The notes: a model not told the origin generated them from the letters alone. Counted from the first letter of the stretch, positions 27,249 through 37,349 are shown. The stretch: DNA of 64,000 nt from Aestuariispira insulae (GCF_003385955.1 NZ_QRDW01000004.1:350842-414841); one strand, 5' to 3'. Translations and numbers: made by a program.

Positions 27249-28457
27249 TTAGAAAATCTTGACGGTTACCAGAGCGTCGCCTTCAACTTCCCAATGTTCA
27301 AACGTACCGGCTACGTCCCCATTCTGATCAAAATCCTGGGAACCCGCAGCACCTTCATAGTTGATGTCCTTGCCGGCCGCGATCAACTCTTTCGCTTTGG
27401 CAAATTCACCCGGGCCAACGATATCACCCGGAGCGGATGCCACGGCGCGCATGGCGTCGCGGATAGCGGTGCCATCGGTGGATTTCGCTTTTTCGATGGC
27501 CAGCATCAAGATCATGGCCGCATCATAGTTATTATGGATGTATGGGCCGCTCGGATCCGCACCGAACTTGTCGGAATACATTTTGGCAAAGCCCTTGGAG
27601 GCCTCGGTTTCAACACCACGCGGCGCGGTGCCATAGGAACCGGCCAGGTTCGCACCGCCGATATTGTCGATCAGACCCTGTGCCTTCATGCCATCGGTGA
27701 AGACAAATTTGGAGAAGAACCCTTCTTCCAATGCCTGACGAACGATATCGATACCGCCGTCCGCCGGATAGCCAACGACAACCAGTTCTTCAGCGCCACC
27801 TTCAGCCAGTTTGCTCAATTCACCACGATAAGAAGTGGCTTTGGGCTCATAAGCAGCAGATCCGGTTACAGTGCCACCTGTCAATGCCATGGCATCTTCC
27901 AGGGATTTGGCCAAACCAACACCGTAATCGTTATTCACAAAGATCACAGCAACCTTGTTGGAGCCTTTTTCCGCCATCAACTGTGCCAGCGCAACTCCCT
28001 GATAAGCGTCAGACGCTGTGGTTCGGAAGACAAAATCATTGTCATCCAGATCCGTGATGGTCGGTGCGGTCGCAGACGGCGAAACAATCGGATGCTTGGC
28101 ATTGATGGTAACCGTATTCGCGACAGCTGCGGTGATACCGGAAGCCAGCGGACCAACGGAAGCCACAGCACCATCCACGGAAACCAGTTTCTGCGCGGCA
28201 TCATTCGCCACGGTTGGGTTCAACTGGGTATCTTTCACTTCCAGGATCACCGTGTTGCCCATCACGCCACCCGCGGCGTTGGCCTCTTCAACGGCCAGCT
28301 TCGCGCCATTGAGAATCGGTGGCGTCAGTTCCTGCAGCTGACCGGTCAGCGGCATCAATGCGCCAATTTTAATATCATCGGCAAAAGCCGGAGCAGCCAG
28401 GCCGAAAGCTACAGCTGCGCTGGCCAGCAGGCCCGCACGTTTCATTGAATTTCTCAT
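27249..28457 (-). CDS. livK: Branched-chain amino-acid type ABC transporter substrate-binding protein
   Basis: This 402-residue periplasmic protein has a signal peptide ending in AAPAFA near residue 26. A type I binding fold follows: IKIGALMPLTGQLQELTPPILNGAKLAVEEANAAGG at its start, VASVGPLASGITAAVANT, and AVIFVNNDYGVGLAKS. The pattern of GxxxPLTG and VEEAN is typical of HAAT binding proteins. The start has AGGGAGA six bases before it. It is transcribed toward the chemoreceptor and away from ssb, apart from the livGFHM operon. Confidence 0.92.
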   Translation of the reverse strand: MRNSMKRAGLLASAAVAFGLAAPAFADDIKIGALMPLTGQLQELTPPILNGAKLAVEEANAAGGVMGNTVILEVKDTQLNPTVANDAAQKLVSVDGAVASVGPLASGITAAVANTVTINAKHPIVSPSATAPTITDLDDNDFVFRTTASDAYQGVALAQLMAEKGSNKVAVIFVNNDYGVGLAKSLEDAMALTGGTVTGSAAYEPKATSYRGELSKLAEGGAEELVVVGYPADGGIDIVRQALEEGFFSKFVFTDGMKAQGLIDNIGGANLAGSYGTAPRGVETEASKGFAKMYSDKFGADPSGPYIHNNYDAAMILMLAIEKAKSTDGTAIRDAMRAVASAPGDIVGPGEFAKAKELIAAGKDINYEGAAGSQDFDQNGDVAGTFEHWEVEGDALVTVKIF

Positions 28458-28574
28458 GATGTCTCCCTTTTAACCCTCTGGTTATCGACGACTATTTTTA
28501 TTGCGTGAAACAGTTGATCCGTTTCATCTGGAACACATCATTAACCAGTCCGGGTCGGCGCGCAACAGTTTAGC

Positions 28575-28590
28575 ATGCCCTTTCGGGCAT
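28575..28590. repeat. Small hairpin in the livK/ssb divergent region
   Basis: ATGCCC and GGGCAT pair around TTTC. No T tract adjoins it. It lies between the divergent livK and ssb genes and could be an operator. Confidence 0.3.
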
Positions 28591-28677
28591 AGTCTTGAAA
28601 ATCAGGTGGCAACCGGGCGTCTGTTCCTCTATGGTGGCGCCTCAGTTGAATAACATCCTAGAAGAAACGGGGTAACT

Positions 28678-29172
28678 ATGTCAGGCAGCCTGAATAAGGT
28701 AATTTTGGTGGGAAATCTCGGCAGAGACCCAGAAGTCCGCAACACTCAGAGCGGTGATAAGGTTGCCAACCTGAATATCGCAACCTCCGAGCGCTGGCGT
28801 GACCGGGACGGCAACAATCAGGAAAAAACCGAATGGCACCGCGTCGTTCTTTTCGGCAAAATCGCTGAGGTTGCCGAACGGTTCCTGCGCAAGGGGTCAA
28901 AGGTCCTGATCGAAGGCAAATTGCAGACCCGCAAATGGACCGACCAGACAGGCCAGGAAAAATACACCACCGAAATTGTTGTCTCCGGCTTTGGCGGCAA
29001 TATGACCATGCTGGATGGTCGCGGTGAAGGCGGCGGCATGGGCGGCGGCGACAGCTTTGGCGGCAGTTCTTCCGATGGCGGCTCCTTTGGTGGCGGCGAT
29101 TCGTTCGGCGGCGGCAGCAGCGGTGGCGGCAGCTACGGCAGCGCCGATCTGGATGACGAAATTCCGTTTTGA
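28678..29172 (+). CDS. ssb: Single-stranded DNA-binding protein
   Basis: This 164-residue protein coats single-stranded DNA in replication and repair. An OB-fold of about 110 residues ([49 protein letters not shown]) is followed by a Gly/Ser-rich linker. The conserved acidic tip DLDDEIPF recruits partner proteins. A strong terminator follows. Confidence 0.97.
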   Translation: MSGSLNKVILVGNLGRDPEVRNTQSGDKVANLNIATSERWRDRDGNNQEKTEWHRVVLFGKIAEVAERFLRKGSKVLIEGKLQTRKWTDQTGQEKYTTEIVVSGFGGNMTMLDGRGEGGGMGGGDSFGGSSSDGGSFGGGDSFGGGSSGGGSYGSADLDDEIPF

Positions 29173-29201
29173 TCCGATAAGGAATCAACGAGGCTTTCAA
29201 C

Positions 29202-29232
29202 AAGGCGTGCCCATATCGGGCACGCCTTTTTT
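29202..29232 (+). terminator. Rho-independent terminator after ssb
   Basis: Arms AAGGCGTGCCC and GGGCACGCCTT pair around ATATC and are followed by six T. The rest of the gap to gyrA (about 245 bases) holds no gene that I can support and presumably the gyrA promoter. Confidence 0.94.
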
Positions 29233-29478
29233 CATGCCAATTCCGGGGTCGGATTGATGGATAATTCCGCCAATCCATATTTGCGTGTCCAAACAGCCGG
29301 AAAAAGCCGATATTTCGTTGTTCGCCCCCGAGAATCTATGCTAGAAAACACAAGATGTTGGGATCTCATCCCGGCAGATCCTTAACGGTGATGGCAAGAC
29401 AATCACCGGATCCAACAAGAAACCGGAAAAACCGGACATTCACCACAGTTTAATCAACAAAAACAAGCGTGTAAGACT

Positions 29479-32319
29479 TTGACCGATACACCCAATTCTG
29501 CTGCCGTTTACGATATTTCCACCGTTTCCATCGAATCAGAGATGAAGCGGTCCTATCTTGACTATGCCATGAGTGTGATCGTCAGCCGTGCGCTGCCTGA
29601 TGTGCGCGACGGCCTGAAGCCCGTTCACCGCCGTATCCTCTATGCGATGAAGGAAAACGGTTACGATTCGACAAAGCCTTACCGCAAGTCCGCCCGTATT
29701 GTGGGCGATGTGATGGGTAAATACCATCCGCACGGTGATTCGGCCATTTATGATGCCATGGTCCGCATGGCCCAGGATTTCTCCCTGAGGCTTCCTCTGA
29801 TTGATGGGCAGGGCAACTTTGGCTCCATGGATGGCGACCCGGCCGCCGCCATGCGTTATACCGAGGCCCGCCTGGCTAAGGCGGCTGAGACCCTGTTGGA
29901 TGACATCAATAAGGAAACCGTCGATTTCCAGCCCAACTATGACGAATCCATTCAGGAACCAACCGTTCTACCGTCAAAATTCCCGAACCTGCTGGTGAAT
30001 GGGGCCGGGGGTATTGCCGTTGGCATGGCCACCAATATACCGCCCCATAACCTGGGCGAGGTGATTGATGCCTGTGTTGCGTTTGTCGACAATCCCATGG
30101 TTAGCCTGGAAGAGCTTTGTGAAATCGTGCCCGGTCCGGATTTCCCGACCGGCGGCATCATCCTGGGCCGGGCCGGTATCCGGGCGGCCCACACCACAGG
30201 CCGCGGCTCCATCATCATGCGGGCACGAACCCATGTAGAAGAGGTTTCCAAGGGTAAAGAAGCCATTGTGGTGACCGAGATCCCGTATCAGGTCAACAAA
30301 TCCAAGATGATCGAACGCATCGCCGAAGTTGTGCGCGACAAAACGGTTGAAGGAATCAGCGACCTGCGCGACGAATCGGACCGCGATGGTGTCCGGGTCG
30401 TTATCGAGCTGAAACGCGATTCCATTGCCGAGGTGGTGTTGGCTCAGCTGTTCCGTTACACCCAGCTGCAGACCAGCTTTGGTGCCAACATGCTGGCACT
30501 CAACGGTGGCCGACCGGAGATGCTGAATCTGCAGCAGTTCATTCAGGCTTTTGTCGATTTCCGTGAAGAAGTCGTTATCCGACGCACCACGTTTGAATTG
30601 CGCAAAGCGCGGGAACGCGCCCATATCCTGGCCGGCCTGCTGGTCGCGATCAGCAACCTTGATCCGGTGATCGAGCTGATCCGGCGCGCACCGGACCCGG
30701 CAACTGCACGCGAATCCCTTATGGCCGAAGCCTGGCCCGCCAATGAGGTCGAGGATTTCATCCGCCTTATTGATGATCCGGGTCATGAAGTCATCGACGG
30801 CAAGTACCGTCTTTCAGAGGCACAGGCACGCGCCATCCTTGAATTGCGCCTGCAACGTCTGACCGGCATGGAACGGGACAAGCTGACGGCGGAAACCGAA
30901 GAGCTGGCCGCCCAGATCAAGGATTTCCTCGAAATTCTGCAATCCCGGATCCGCCGCATGGAAGTGATTCGCGGCGAAATGATTGAGATCAAGGATCAGT
31001 TCGCCACCCCGCGCCGGACCACGCTGGAAGAAAACGAGTTTGAGCATGATATCGAAGACCTGATCCAGCGCGAGGACATGGTGGTTACCGTGACACACGG
31101 CGGTTACATCAAGCGCGTTCCGCTCTCGACCTACCGGGCGCAGCGCCGCGGCGGAAAAGGCCGTTCCGGCATGAATATGAAGGATGAGGACTTTATCGTT
31201 AAGGTCTTCGTCACCAACACCCACACACCGGTCCTGTTCTTCTCCAACAAGGGCATGGTCTATCAGATGAAGGTATACCGCCTGCCGCTTGGAAACCCGC
31301 AGGCACGTGGTAAAGCGATGGTTAATCTGCTGCCTCTGGATCCGGATGAGAATATCACCACGATCATGCCGCTGCCCGAAGATGAGGAGAGCTGGGGTGA
31401 GCTGCATGTGATGTTCTCCACCATGACCGGAAATGTACGCCGCAACCTGCTCAGTGATTTCACCAACATTAAATCCAACGGCAAAATTGCCATGAAGCTG
31501 GATGAAGGCGATCACTTGGTTGGTGTCCGAACCTGTACGCCGGAAGATGACGTTCTGTTGGCAACCTCTGGCAGTATGGCCATGCGCTTTCCGGTGACCG
31601 ATGTCCGTGTCTTTGCCGGACGTAATTCCACCGGGGTCCGCGGTATCCGTCTTGCCGAAGGGGATACGGTTATCTCCATGACCATTATCCGACATGGCGA
31701 AGAATCGGCCGATGAGCGGCGCGAGTATCTACAAGCCGCCAATGCCAAACGACGCCTTGCCGTGATCGATTCTGAACGAAGCGCGGAAGATATTGATCGT
31801 GACCGTGAGAAAGCGGCGCTCCTGGACCAGGAATTCTATGCTGCCATGGAAGCCAAGGAAGAATTTCTCCTGACCATCACCGATGACGGCATGGGACAGC
31901 TTTGCTCCGCTTACGATTACCGTGTAACCGGCCGGGGCGGGAAAGGGATTGGCAACATGGTCCTGCGCGATCAGGATACTTCTGTTGTTGCCTCTTTCCC
32001 AATCGAACCGGATTTGGACGAAATCATCCTGGTCACAAACGGGGGCCAAATCATTCGCATGCCTGTGTCTGGCATTCGCCAGATTTCCCGGAACAGCAAA
32101 GGTGTCCGCCTGTTTAACATCAGCAACGATCATAAGGTTGTTTCCGTCGCCCAGCTCCGGGATGAAGGCAGTGATGAAGATGAAGGAGAAGAGGGCGAAG
32201 AAAACGGCGACACCACTAATGAGGATAGCAATTTAGAGACTGGCCAGGTTGAAAACCCGGCAGAAAATTCCGGCAATGATGACGATGGCGAGGAACCGCG
32301 GAATGACAGCGGCGAATAA
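29479..32319 (+). CDS. gyrA: DNA gyrase subunit A
   Basis: This 946-residue type II topoisomerase subunit is longer than the E. coli protein because of insertions and an acidic C-terminal tail. The catalytic tyrosine is about residue 127 ([11 protein letters not shown]). The quinolone-determining segment [10 protein letters not shown] has Ser at about 88 and Asp at about 92, the susceptible-type residues (E. coli 83 and 87). The GyrA box QRRGGKG (about 555-561) separates it from ParC. The start is TTG with a weak ribosome site. The 3' end overlaps coaD by 17 bases. Confidence 0.97.
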   Translation: MTDTPNSAAVYDISTVSIESEMKRSYLDYAMSVIVSRALPDVRDGLKPVHRRILYAMKENGYDSTKPYRKSARIVGDVMGKYHPHGDSAIYDAMVRMAQDFSLRLPLIDGQGNFGSMDGDPAAAMRYTEARLAKAAETLLDDINKETVDFQPNYDESIQEPTVLPSKFPNLLVNGAGGIAVGMATNIPPHNLGEVIDACVAFVDNPMVSLEELCEIVPGPDFPTGGIILGRAGIRAAHTTGRGSIIMRARTHVEEVSKGKEAIVVTEIPYQVNKSKMIERIAEVVRDKTVEGISDLRDESDRDGVRVVIELKRDSIAEVVLAQLFRYTQLQTSFGANMLALNGGRPEMLNLQQFIQAFVDFREEVVIRRTTFELRKARERAHILAGLLVAISNLDPVIELIRRAPDPATARESLMAEAWPANEVEDFIRLIDDPGHEVIDGKYRLSEAQARAILELRLQRLTGMERDKLTAETEELAAQIKDFLEILQSRIRRMEVIRGEMIEIKDQFATPRRTTLEENEFEHDIEDLIQREDMVVTVTHGGYIKRVPLSTYRAQRRGGKGRSGMNMKDEDFIVKVFVTNTHTPVLFFSNKGMVYQMKVYRLPLGNPQARGKAMVNLLPLDPDENITTIMPLPEDEESWGELHVMFSTMTGNVRRNLLSDFTNIKSNGKIAMKLDEGDHLVGVRTCTPEDDVLLATSGSMAMRFPVTDVRVFAGRNSTGVRGIRLAEGDTVISMTIIRHGEESADERREYLQAANAKRRLAVIDSERSAEDIDRDREKAALLDQEFYAAMEAKEEFLLTITDDGMGQLCSAYDYRVTGRGGKGIGNMVLRDQDTSVVASFPIEPDLDEIILVTNGGQIIRMPVSGIRQISRNSKGVRLFNISNDHKVVSVAQLRDEGSDEDEGEEGEENGDTTNEDSNLETGQVENPAENSGNDDDGEEPRNDSGE

Positions 32320-32815
32320 GGCGCTTCGTGTCGGGATTTATCCCGGCACGTTCGACCCCATCACCAACGGACATCTGGACATCATCTCCCGCGCCACCAA
32401 TCATTTGTGTGACAGGCTGATTGTCTCCGTTGCCGTCAATGCCGGCAAAAGCCCGCTCTTCAGTTTGGAAGAGCGGGTCGCCATGGTGGAAACAGCAGTT
32501 TCCAAATTGGATGTTAGTGGTGAGATATTAGTAACCCCCTTTGATAACCTCTTGATTCACCATGCTGAAAACGTTGGTGCCTCACTGATTGTTCGAGGTT
32601 TGAGGGCCGTTTCCGATTTTGACTACGAGTTTCAGATGACGGGCATGAATGCCAAGCTCAGCCGGGAAATCGAAACCATCTTCCTGATGGCATCTGAAAA
32701 GCATCAGTTTATTTCCAGCAGGTTTGTGAAAGAGATTTGTGCTTTGGGTGGTGATATTGCCCAATTTGTTCCCAGTCATGTTGAAAACTGCCTGAAAGAA
32801 AAATTCAAAAGTTGA
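32303..32815 (+). CDS. coaD: Phosphopantetheine adenylyltransferase
   Basis: This 170-residue enzyme makes dephospho-CoA from phosphopantetheine and ATP, the fourth step of CoA synthesis. [15 protein letters not shown] contains the TxGH nucleotidyl-transfer motif. [29 protein letters not shown] and [22 protein letters not shown] are the usual family motifs. The ATG at 32303 lies inside the end of gyrA in another frame. Starts further upstream would add residues outside the conserved protein. Confidence 0.96.
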   Translation: MTAANKALRVGIYPGTFDPITNGHLDIISRATNHLCDRLIVSVAVNAGKSPLFSLEERVAMVETAVSKLDVSGEILVTPFDNLLIHHAENVGASLIVRGLRAVSDFDYEFQMTGMNAKLSREIETIFLMASEKHQFISSRFVKEICALGGDIAQFVPSHVENCLKEKFKS

Positions 32816-32909
32816 CAAATCCTCACTAGTTAGCCTTCTTCATGTTTCGGGTTTTTGCCAAATCGGCGCCCAAATACTCCGTCAGAAGACTGAGTTAGGG
32901 AACAGGGAC

Positions 32910-33086
32910 ATGCAAAAGCAAAAAGAGATCCGTAACAAGGCCACCTCCATGGTAAAGGAACATGGACAATTTGCAGCGATTGCTGCAGATCGCCAGACCA
33001 TCCGTATGTCCAACGAGGATAACAAAGACGGGTTTTATTATTGGAATGCCGTTCGATTCGCGATCATTGACTATCTTTGCGCATGA
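32910..33086 (+). CDS. Small protein (58 residues) resembling an uncharacterised alphaproteobacterial family
   Basis: An ATG at 32910, with AGGGA a few bases before it, opens a 58-codon frame. The pattern A.SMVKEHGQFAAIAADRQ... then GFYYWNAVRFAIIDYL resembles short alphaproteobacterial proteins of the kind A..MI.EHG..AA..A..RAD......D...YW..I..AI..L. Function is unknown. It lies 94 bases after coaD in AT-richer DNA. I judge it a probable gene because of the ribosome site and the family-like spacing of residues. Confidence 0.6.
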   Translation: MQKQKEIRNKATSMVKEHGQFAAIAADRQTIRMSNEDNKDGFYYWNAVRFAIIDYLCA

Positions 33087-33132
33087 CGCACAAATCATAC
33101 GAAAAATTCGCTAAGTGTTTTTCTCTCGAATC

Positions 33133-33149
33133 TCTTGTAGAATACAAGA
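33133..33149. repeat. 7-bp inverted repeat upstream of a small membrane-protein gene
   Basis: TCTTGTA and TACAAGA flank GAA. It lies about 65 bases before a perfect -10 hexamer, so an operator is possible. Confidence 0.35.
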
Positions 33150-33215
33150 AGCCATACAATAAAAACTATCGAGTACTTAAATTACCTGATTAATCAACTT
33201 TTAAGACTAATATTG

Positions 33216-33221
33216 TATAAT
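33216..33221 (+). promoter_or_regulatory. Perfect -10 hexamer TATAAT upstream of small membrane protein
   Basis: TATAAT lies 31 bases before the ATG at 33252 in AT-rich DNA. I see no good -35 at the usual distance. Confidence 0.4.
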
Positions 33222-33251
33222 TCTGTCGATACCAAGGCTTGCGAGTGAGAA

Positions 33252-33488
33252 ATGATTGATTTCGAAAACAAACTGACGATCGGCAGCAACGGACCGAGTA
33301 GCGGGGATATCTCGCTCACCGAAAACCGTTCAGATCTGGACTCGCAAGATCAAGGGGCCAATCTACCGTCAGATGGCCGCAGATACAGTGGCTTCCGCTT
33401 CTTCGCGGGGTTAATTCTCGCCATTTCAGTCAGCCTTGCTGTATGGGTTGGCGTCATTTACCTCTACAGCCTTCTGATCAAGCTTTAG
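33252..33488 (+). CDS. Small single-span membrane protein of unknown function
   Basis: This 78-residue frame has a polar N-terminal half rich in Ser, Asp and Asn. One strongly hydrophobic helix (about residues 49-74, FFAGLILAISVSLAVWVG) and a Leu/Lys end follow. The profile is that of a type II single-span protein. I recognise no family. The -10 hexamer at 33216 and the divergence from generic antisense composition support it. Its last 11 bases overlap the end of the convergent GGDEF-EAL gene. Confidence 0.6.
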   Translation: MIDFENKLTIGSNGPSSGDISLTENRSDLDSQDQGANLPSDGRRYSGFRFFAGLILAISVSLAVWVGVIYLYSLLIKL

Positions 33489-35631
33489 TTCTGATCAGTT
33501 TCCGAGCAAAATTCTCGTAGGCCTCGATGCTCAGTGGCCTCGAATAATGATATCCCTGAAGATAGTTACAGTGCCACTGTTCAAGAATTGCAGCCTGTTC
33601 CTCGGTTTCAATGCCTTCACCAATCACCGTCAGGCCCAAAGCGTGAGCCATGGCAATGATCGCCTTGGTTAATGCCGCATTCTCCGAATCTTCCTGGATA
33701 TCACTGATGAAAGCACGATCAATTTTGAGCGTATCAAACGGAAATTTCTTTAGATAGCTGAGTGACGAATAGCCGGTACCAAAGTCGTCAATGGATAAAC
33801 GAACATTCATCTCGCTCAATCGGATCAGAGTTTCTTTGTTTTCCGGCACATGATCAAGGACCACACCCTCGGTTACTTCCAACTCCAGCAGACCACAGGA
33901 AAGACCGCTTTTTTCCAACGCGCTGGAAACAGCATCCACCAGTTTTTGATTGGCAAATTGCCGTGCGGAAACATTGACCGCCACAAACATTTCCTTGCCC
34001 AGCTTTTCATTCAACTGTCTCGCGTCCCGGCAGGCGGTTTCCAATATCCATTCGCCAATGGGAACAATCAGTCCGCTTTCCTCAGCCAGAGGGATGAAAT
34101 TGCCAGGTGGTATCCAACCCATTTTGGGGTGTCGCCAGCGCAACAGGGCTTCCATTCCGACCAACTCACCGGATTTCGCATCCAGGACAGGCTGATAGCG
34201 CAGCGCCAATTCATCACGCGACAAAGCCCGACGCAGTTGATTTTCCAAGATGAGGTGCTGATGCGCCAGGCCATCCATTTCTGGTGCAAAGAACTGGAAG
34301 GTATTTTTACCTTTTGACTTTGATCGGTACATGGCGGAATCAGCGTTCCGCATCAAGATGTCCGGTGTATCGCCGTCATTTGGATAGAGCGCCACGCCGA
34401 TACTGGCCGTCACCACCACCTCATGGCCGCATAATTCAAAGGGCAGGGAGCAGCGATCAAGAATTTTCTGCGCAACAATCTCATAATGGCCAACCGCTTT
34501 CAGATCCGGCAGGATGATTAAAAATTCATCTCCGCCCAATCGGGCGACCGTGTCGCTCTCACGGATACAGCCACTCAGATGATCCCCCATCTTCACAAGC
34601 AGCTCATCGCCGGCCGCATGCCCCAATGTGTCATTGACCTTCTTGAAGTTATCGAGGTCCACAAACATCAGGGCGACCATATAATCTTCCCGCCGAGCCC
34701 GTGCTATGGCCTGTCCCAGGCGATCCATGGCCAGGCCTCGATTGGGGAGATTGGTGAGGGAGTCGTAATTGGCTTGCCTGACCAGACTGGCCTCATAGCG
34801 CTTACGCTCTGTTATATCGACCAAAACATTGAGGATCTGAACAATGGCACCCTGTTCTTCTCGGATCGCCGTTGATGAGATTACAACATCAAGCTCTTCT
34901 CCGTTCTTACAAAGAAACCGGCAATTTTCCTCGCGAAAATCATCTTCAGGAAGATCCTCGGCCTGCAACAGCTCGGTTTTATCCGCATCCTCCGGCATAA
35001 AACTGGTCATAATACGGCCTATCATCTCGGATTTTTCATAGCCGAGAATTTTCAGGCAATATTCACTAACACTGGTGATGCGATGATCCCGATTGGTGGA
35101 AAAAGCCATAACCGGGCTTTTGTTGTAAAGCGTCCGATAACGTTCTTCGCTCTTCTTGAGTTTTTCTTCTGCCAGTGTTCGCTCGGTAATGTCTTCCGCT
35201 GTTCCCCGCGCACCAATCAGCGCTCCGGAGGCATTGTCATAAACAGGCACACCGCCCATCAACATCAGCCGTTTTTTCCCGGCCCGGTCCTTCACAACAA
35301 AGAGCTTGTCCCGGAATGGTGCTTTCCATTTCAGGAAAAGGGGCTTCCCATCCTCGCCGACAAATTTTCCGATCTCGGTAAGCCGCCGCCCTTTTAACTC
35401 AAGGGGGTGGAAGCCAAGATTTTCCATGACACGCTGTGAAGTGAATGTCAGTCTGAATTCATCATCGGTTTCCCAGATCCAGTCAGAAACCAGCCTAGCG
35501 ATATCTTTAAAACGCCTTATGGATTCCTGCGCTTTAACCTCACGGGGCGTCACAACATTGGATGCCGGTTCTTTGACTGCGCCATCCGTCAGCCTGGTGA
35601 AATCTTTCTGGTTAAATGTCGGTAAAGGCAC
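33478..35631 (-). CDS. PAS-PAS-GGDEF-EAL cyclic-di-GMP enzyme
   Basis: This 717-residue protein carries two PAS sensor domains (about 30-150 and 160-285), a GGDEF domain and an EAL domain. The cyclase site is LGGDEF (near residue 366) and an RxxD inhibitory site (RESD) lies five residues before it. The phosphodiesterase site shows EALLRW (near 493), NVSARQF, LEVTE, DDFGTGYSSL, LKIDRAF and GEGIET, so both activities appear intact. No N-terminal membrane helix is seen, so it is probably cytoplasmic. It starts within the end of the DUF2336 gene with a strong ribosome site (GGAGGGGGAG), suggesting coupling. Confidence 0.95.
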   Translation of the reverse strand: MPLPTFNQKDFTRLTDGAVKEPASNVVTPREVKAQESIRRFKDIARLVSDWIWETDDEFRLTFTSQRVMENLGFHPLELKGRRLTEIGKFVGEDGKPLFLKWKAPFRDKLFVVKDRAGKKRLMLMGGVPVYDNASGALIGARGTAEDITERTLAEEKLKKSEERYRTLYNKSPVMAFSTNRDHRITSVSEYCLKILGYEKSEMIGRIMTSFMPEDADKTELLQAEDLPEDDFREENCRFLCKNGEELDVVISSTAIREEQGAIVQILNVLVDITERKRYEASLVRQANYDSLTNLPNRGLAMDRLGQAIARARREDYMVALMFVDLDNFKKVNDTLGHAAGDELLVKMGDHLSGCIRESDTVARLGGDEFLIILPDLKAVGHYEIVAQKILDRCSLPFELCGHEVVVTASIGVALYPNDGDTPDILMRNADSAMYRSKSKGKNTFQFFAPEMDGLAHQHLILENQLRRALSRDELALRYQPVLDAKSGELVGMEALLRWRHPKMGWIPPGNFIPLAEESGLIVPIGEWILETACRDARQLNEKLGKEMFVAVNVSARQFANQKLVDAVSSALEKSGLSCGLLELEVTEGVVLDHVPENKETLIRLSEMNVRLSIDDFGTGYSSLSYLKKFPFDTLKIDRAFISDIQEDSENAALTKAIIAMAHALGLTVIGEGIETEEQAAILEQWHCNYLQGYHYSRPLSIEAYENFARKLIRTKA

Positions 35632-36739
35632 GTTCTCCCCCCTCCATTTGACGGATGGCAGCGAGGTAATCCGAACCGCACTGCCACATCCTCAGGACTT
35701 TCTCCGCCGCATCCCTGCTCGTATTTTCGTATAATTCCAAAACCTTACGGCATTCTTTTTTCAGTATTTTGCGATGCATTGGCCGTGCCTTCCGGCTCAA
35801 GCTAAACAAAGACTGGAAGCATGCGCTTTCAACGCCTATGGCCTTGCAGGCAATGGCCAGGCCTTCACCTTGCGGTTCGAACACGATCCGAAGCGCCAGT
35901 GGGCCCGGCAGGCCGGTCAACCGCCGGAAGATCGCAATGAATAATGAAACCATGCCATCTTCCATGGCAAAAACCATCAATTGCGGGACCAGCTTTCCCT
36001 CCGCCTCCAAGGCGTCAATAAGGGCATCGATCTTGTCGGTGTCTTCAGCTTGCTCTCCAAGTTCACGTATCTTGTTCCGACTGGCCTGATCGATAGCCAG
36101 ATCCAGTTCGGAAAAATCCACATCATATTTGTCCACGATATGCTGCCGAAGCGCCACCGAGATCCATAGATACATCTTTTTGGCCAAATCCAGCGGCAAG
36201 TCCTCGCGCTTGACCAATGGTTCCATGAAAGAATTGACCCGCTTGGCCTCATCCACCAGATACTCCATAGTCTGGCGGGCAAATTTTGCATTTCCATTTT
36301 CAAGCAGAGACTTGATGACGGTTTCTTCACCAGTGGCGACCAATGCTTCAGAGACATCTTCGCTCAGGTCATCCCGGATCGAGATGGCGAGTTGATGCTC
36401 CAGCGTCCGGTGATAAATCACCTCAATCAGATCCTGGTCCCATAAGGCCTTGCTTTTTGTCAGCAGGGGGAAGGCCACCTCGATATCATCATTGGCCAGT
36501 TCCCGGATCAGATCCCTGGGGGCATTGTCGAGAGAGGCCAGTTTTTCGGAAATGGTCTTGCGCATAGACAGCTCAACCTCCCGCACGAGTTTGTGCAGGA
36601 TGTCAAACATCAACGCGCGCTCCACATCCGTTAGATCCCCTTCATCCAGGAAAAGGTCAGTGACAATTTCTGCCAGCCTGGTGCGGCCTTCAACGGATTT
36701 CCTACGCGCGATCGACAATAATTCATCGATCCCCAGCAA
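35612..36739 (-). CDS. DUF2336 domain protein
   Basis: This 375-residue, mostly helical protein resembles DUF2336. That domain is common in Rhodospirillales-like bacteria and of unsettled function. Features are an N-terminal helical repeat region with many Leu, Glu and Lys, and SASRN-like helices near 235. The C-terminal half contains MEDGMVSLFIAIFRRLTGLP and GVESACFQSLFSLSR. It lies upstream of the PAS-GGDEF-EAL gene and overlaps its start by 20 bases, so it may work in the same signalling unit. Confidence 0.8.
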   Translation of the reverse strand: MLGIDELLSIARRKSVEGRTRLAEIVTDLFLDEGDLTDVERALMFDILHKLVREVELSMRKTISEKLASLDNAPRDLIRELANDDIEVAFPLLTKSKALWDQDLIEVIYHRTLEHQLAISIRDDLSEDVSEALVATGEETVIKSLLENGNAKFARQTMEYLVDEAKRVNSFMEPLVKREDLPLDLAKKMYLWISVALRQHIVDKYDVDFSELDLAIDQASRNKIRELGEQAEDTDKIDALIDALEAEGKLVPQLMVFAMEDGMVSLFIAIFRRLTGLPGPLALRIVFEPQGEGLAIACKAIGVESACFQSLFSLSRKARPMHRKILKKECRKVLELYENTSRDAAEKVLRMWQCGSDYLAAIRQMEGGERAFTDI

Positions 36740-36991
36740 GATTCGACCCTAGTTCTCTAGTTTCGTTATTAAGGATTCTCCCTCTGGGCGCGGATTCTTG
36801 CACCAAATGATTCGCGCAGCAACAAAAAAGTTGAGCACTAACAAAACCTGTCAAGTATTTGTGTAGAATTTTTCCCAGTTCCCAAGATCTGGTGAGACGG
36901 CCTGAGAATAGAAAACAGGGAGCAATGCTGAGATTACTTTCCGGCCGCCGATCATTTCTCCCGCTATGCAAAAGAATAAATCAGAAAAAAG

Positions 36992-37028
36992 AAAACCCCC
37001 GGAAGTCGTTGAGACTTCAGGGGGTTTT
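36992..37028 (-). terminator. Rho-independent terminator of tRNA-Lys
   Basis: A long stem pairs 36992-37000 with 37020-37028 and 37002-37007 with 37013-37018. A T-rich tract follows on the minus strand. It starts immediately at the tRNA 3' end. No gene is seen between here and the DUF2336 start. Confidence 0.92.
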
Positions 37029-37103
37029 GGTGAGCGCGACAGGATTCGAACCTGTGACCGTCTGATTAAAAGTCAGATGCTCTACCAACTGAGCTACGCG
37101 CCC
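37028..37103 (-). tRNA. tRNA-Lys (anticodon TTT)
   Basis: The minus strand folds as a standard 76-base tRNA. The acceptor starts GGGCGCG, TAGCTCAGTTGGTAGAGC forms the D arm, and the anticodon loop is CTTTTAA with TTT. The T arm contains GGTTCGAATCC and the CCA end is encoded. It is a single gene with its own promoter and terminator. Confidence 0.97.
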
Positions 37104-37156
37104 GTTTTATGTTGCGGCGTTTGTTTCTGTGAAGCAGTGCCGCTCGGGTGAGGCGG

Positions 37157-37185
37157 TTTATAGGGTTCTGGACCGGTGAGGTCAA
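37157..37185 (-). promoter_or_regulatory. Near-consensus sigma-70 promoter of tRNA-Lys
   Basis: On the minus strand TTGACC is followed after 17 bases by TATAAA. It lies 54 bases upstream of the mature tRNA 5' end, a good placement for this gene. Confidence 0.75.
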
Positions 37186-37349
37186 CGGGAAATTTTAAAA
37201 TTTTTTGAATTTTTTTCGTCACCATTTTCACCCCAGCAAAACTGCGGATTCTGAGCTTCGCACAATTTGCTAACACCGGGCAGGGAAACAAAAACAATTC
37301 TCTCCGCTCTTCGGTTTGGAAGAATGAATATTGAATTCGTGAATCGCGA

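Noticed and set aside
27222..28448. A long open frame on the opposite strand of livK
   Set aside because: The minus-strand protein is a full-length periplasmic binding protein with signal peptide and matching motifs. The other frame is the mirror of its codon use.
28458..28677. LexA (SOS) box before ssb or uvrA
   Set aside because: I searched both spaces by eye for GTTC-N7-GTTC and GAAC-N7-GAAC and found no match.
30814..31695. A 290-codon open frame antisense to gyrA
   Set aside because: gyrA is complete and conserved here. The antisense frame has no start signal or recognisable domain.
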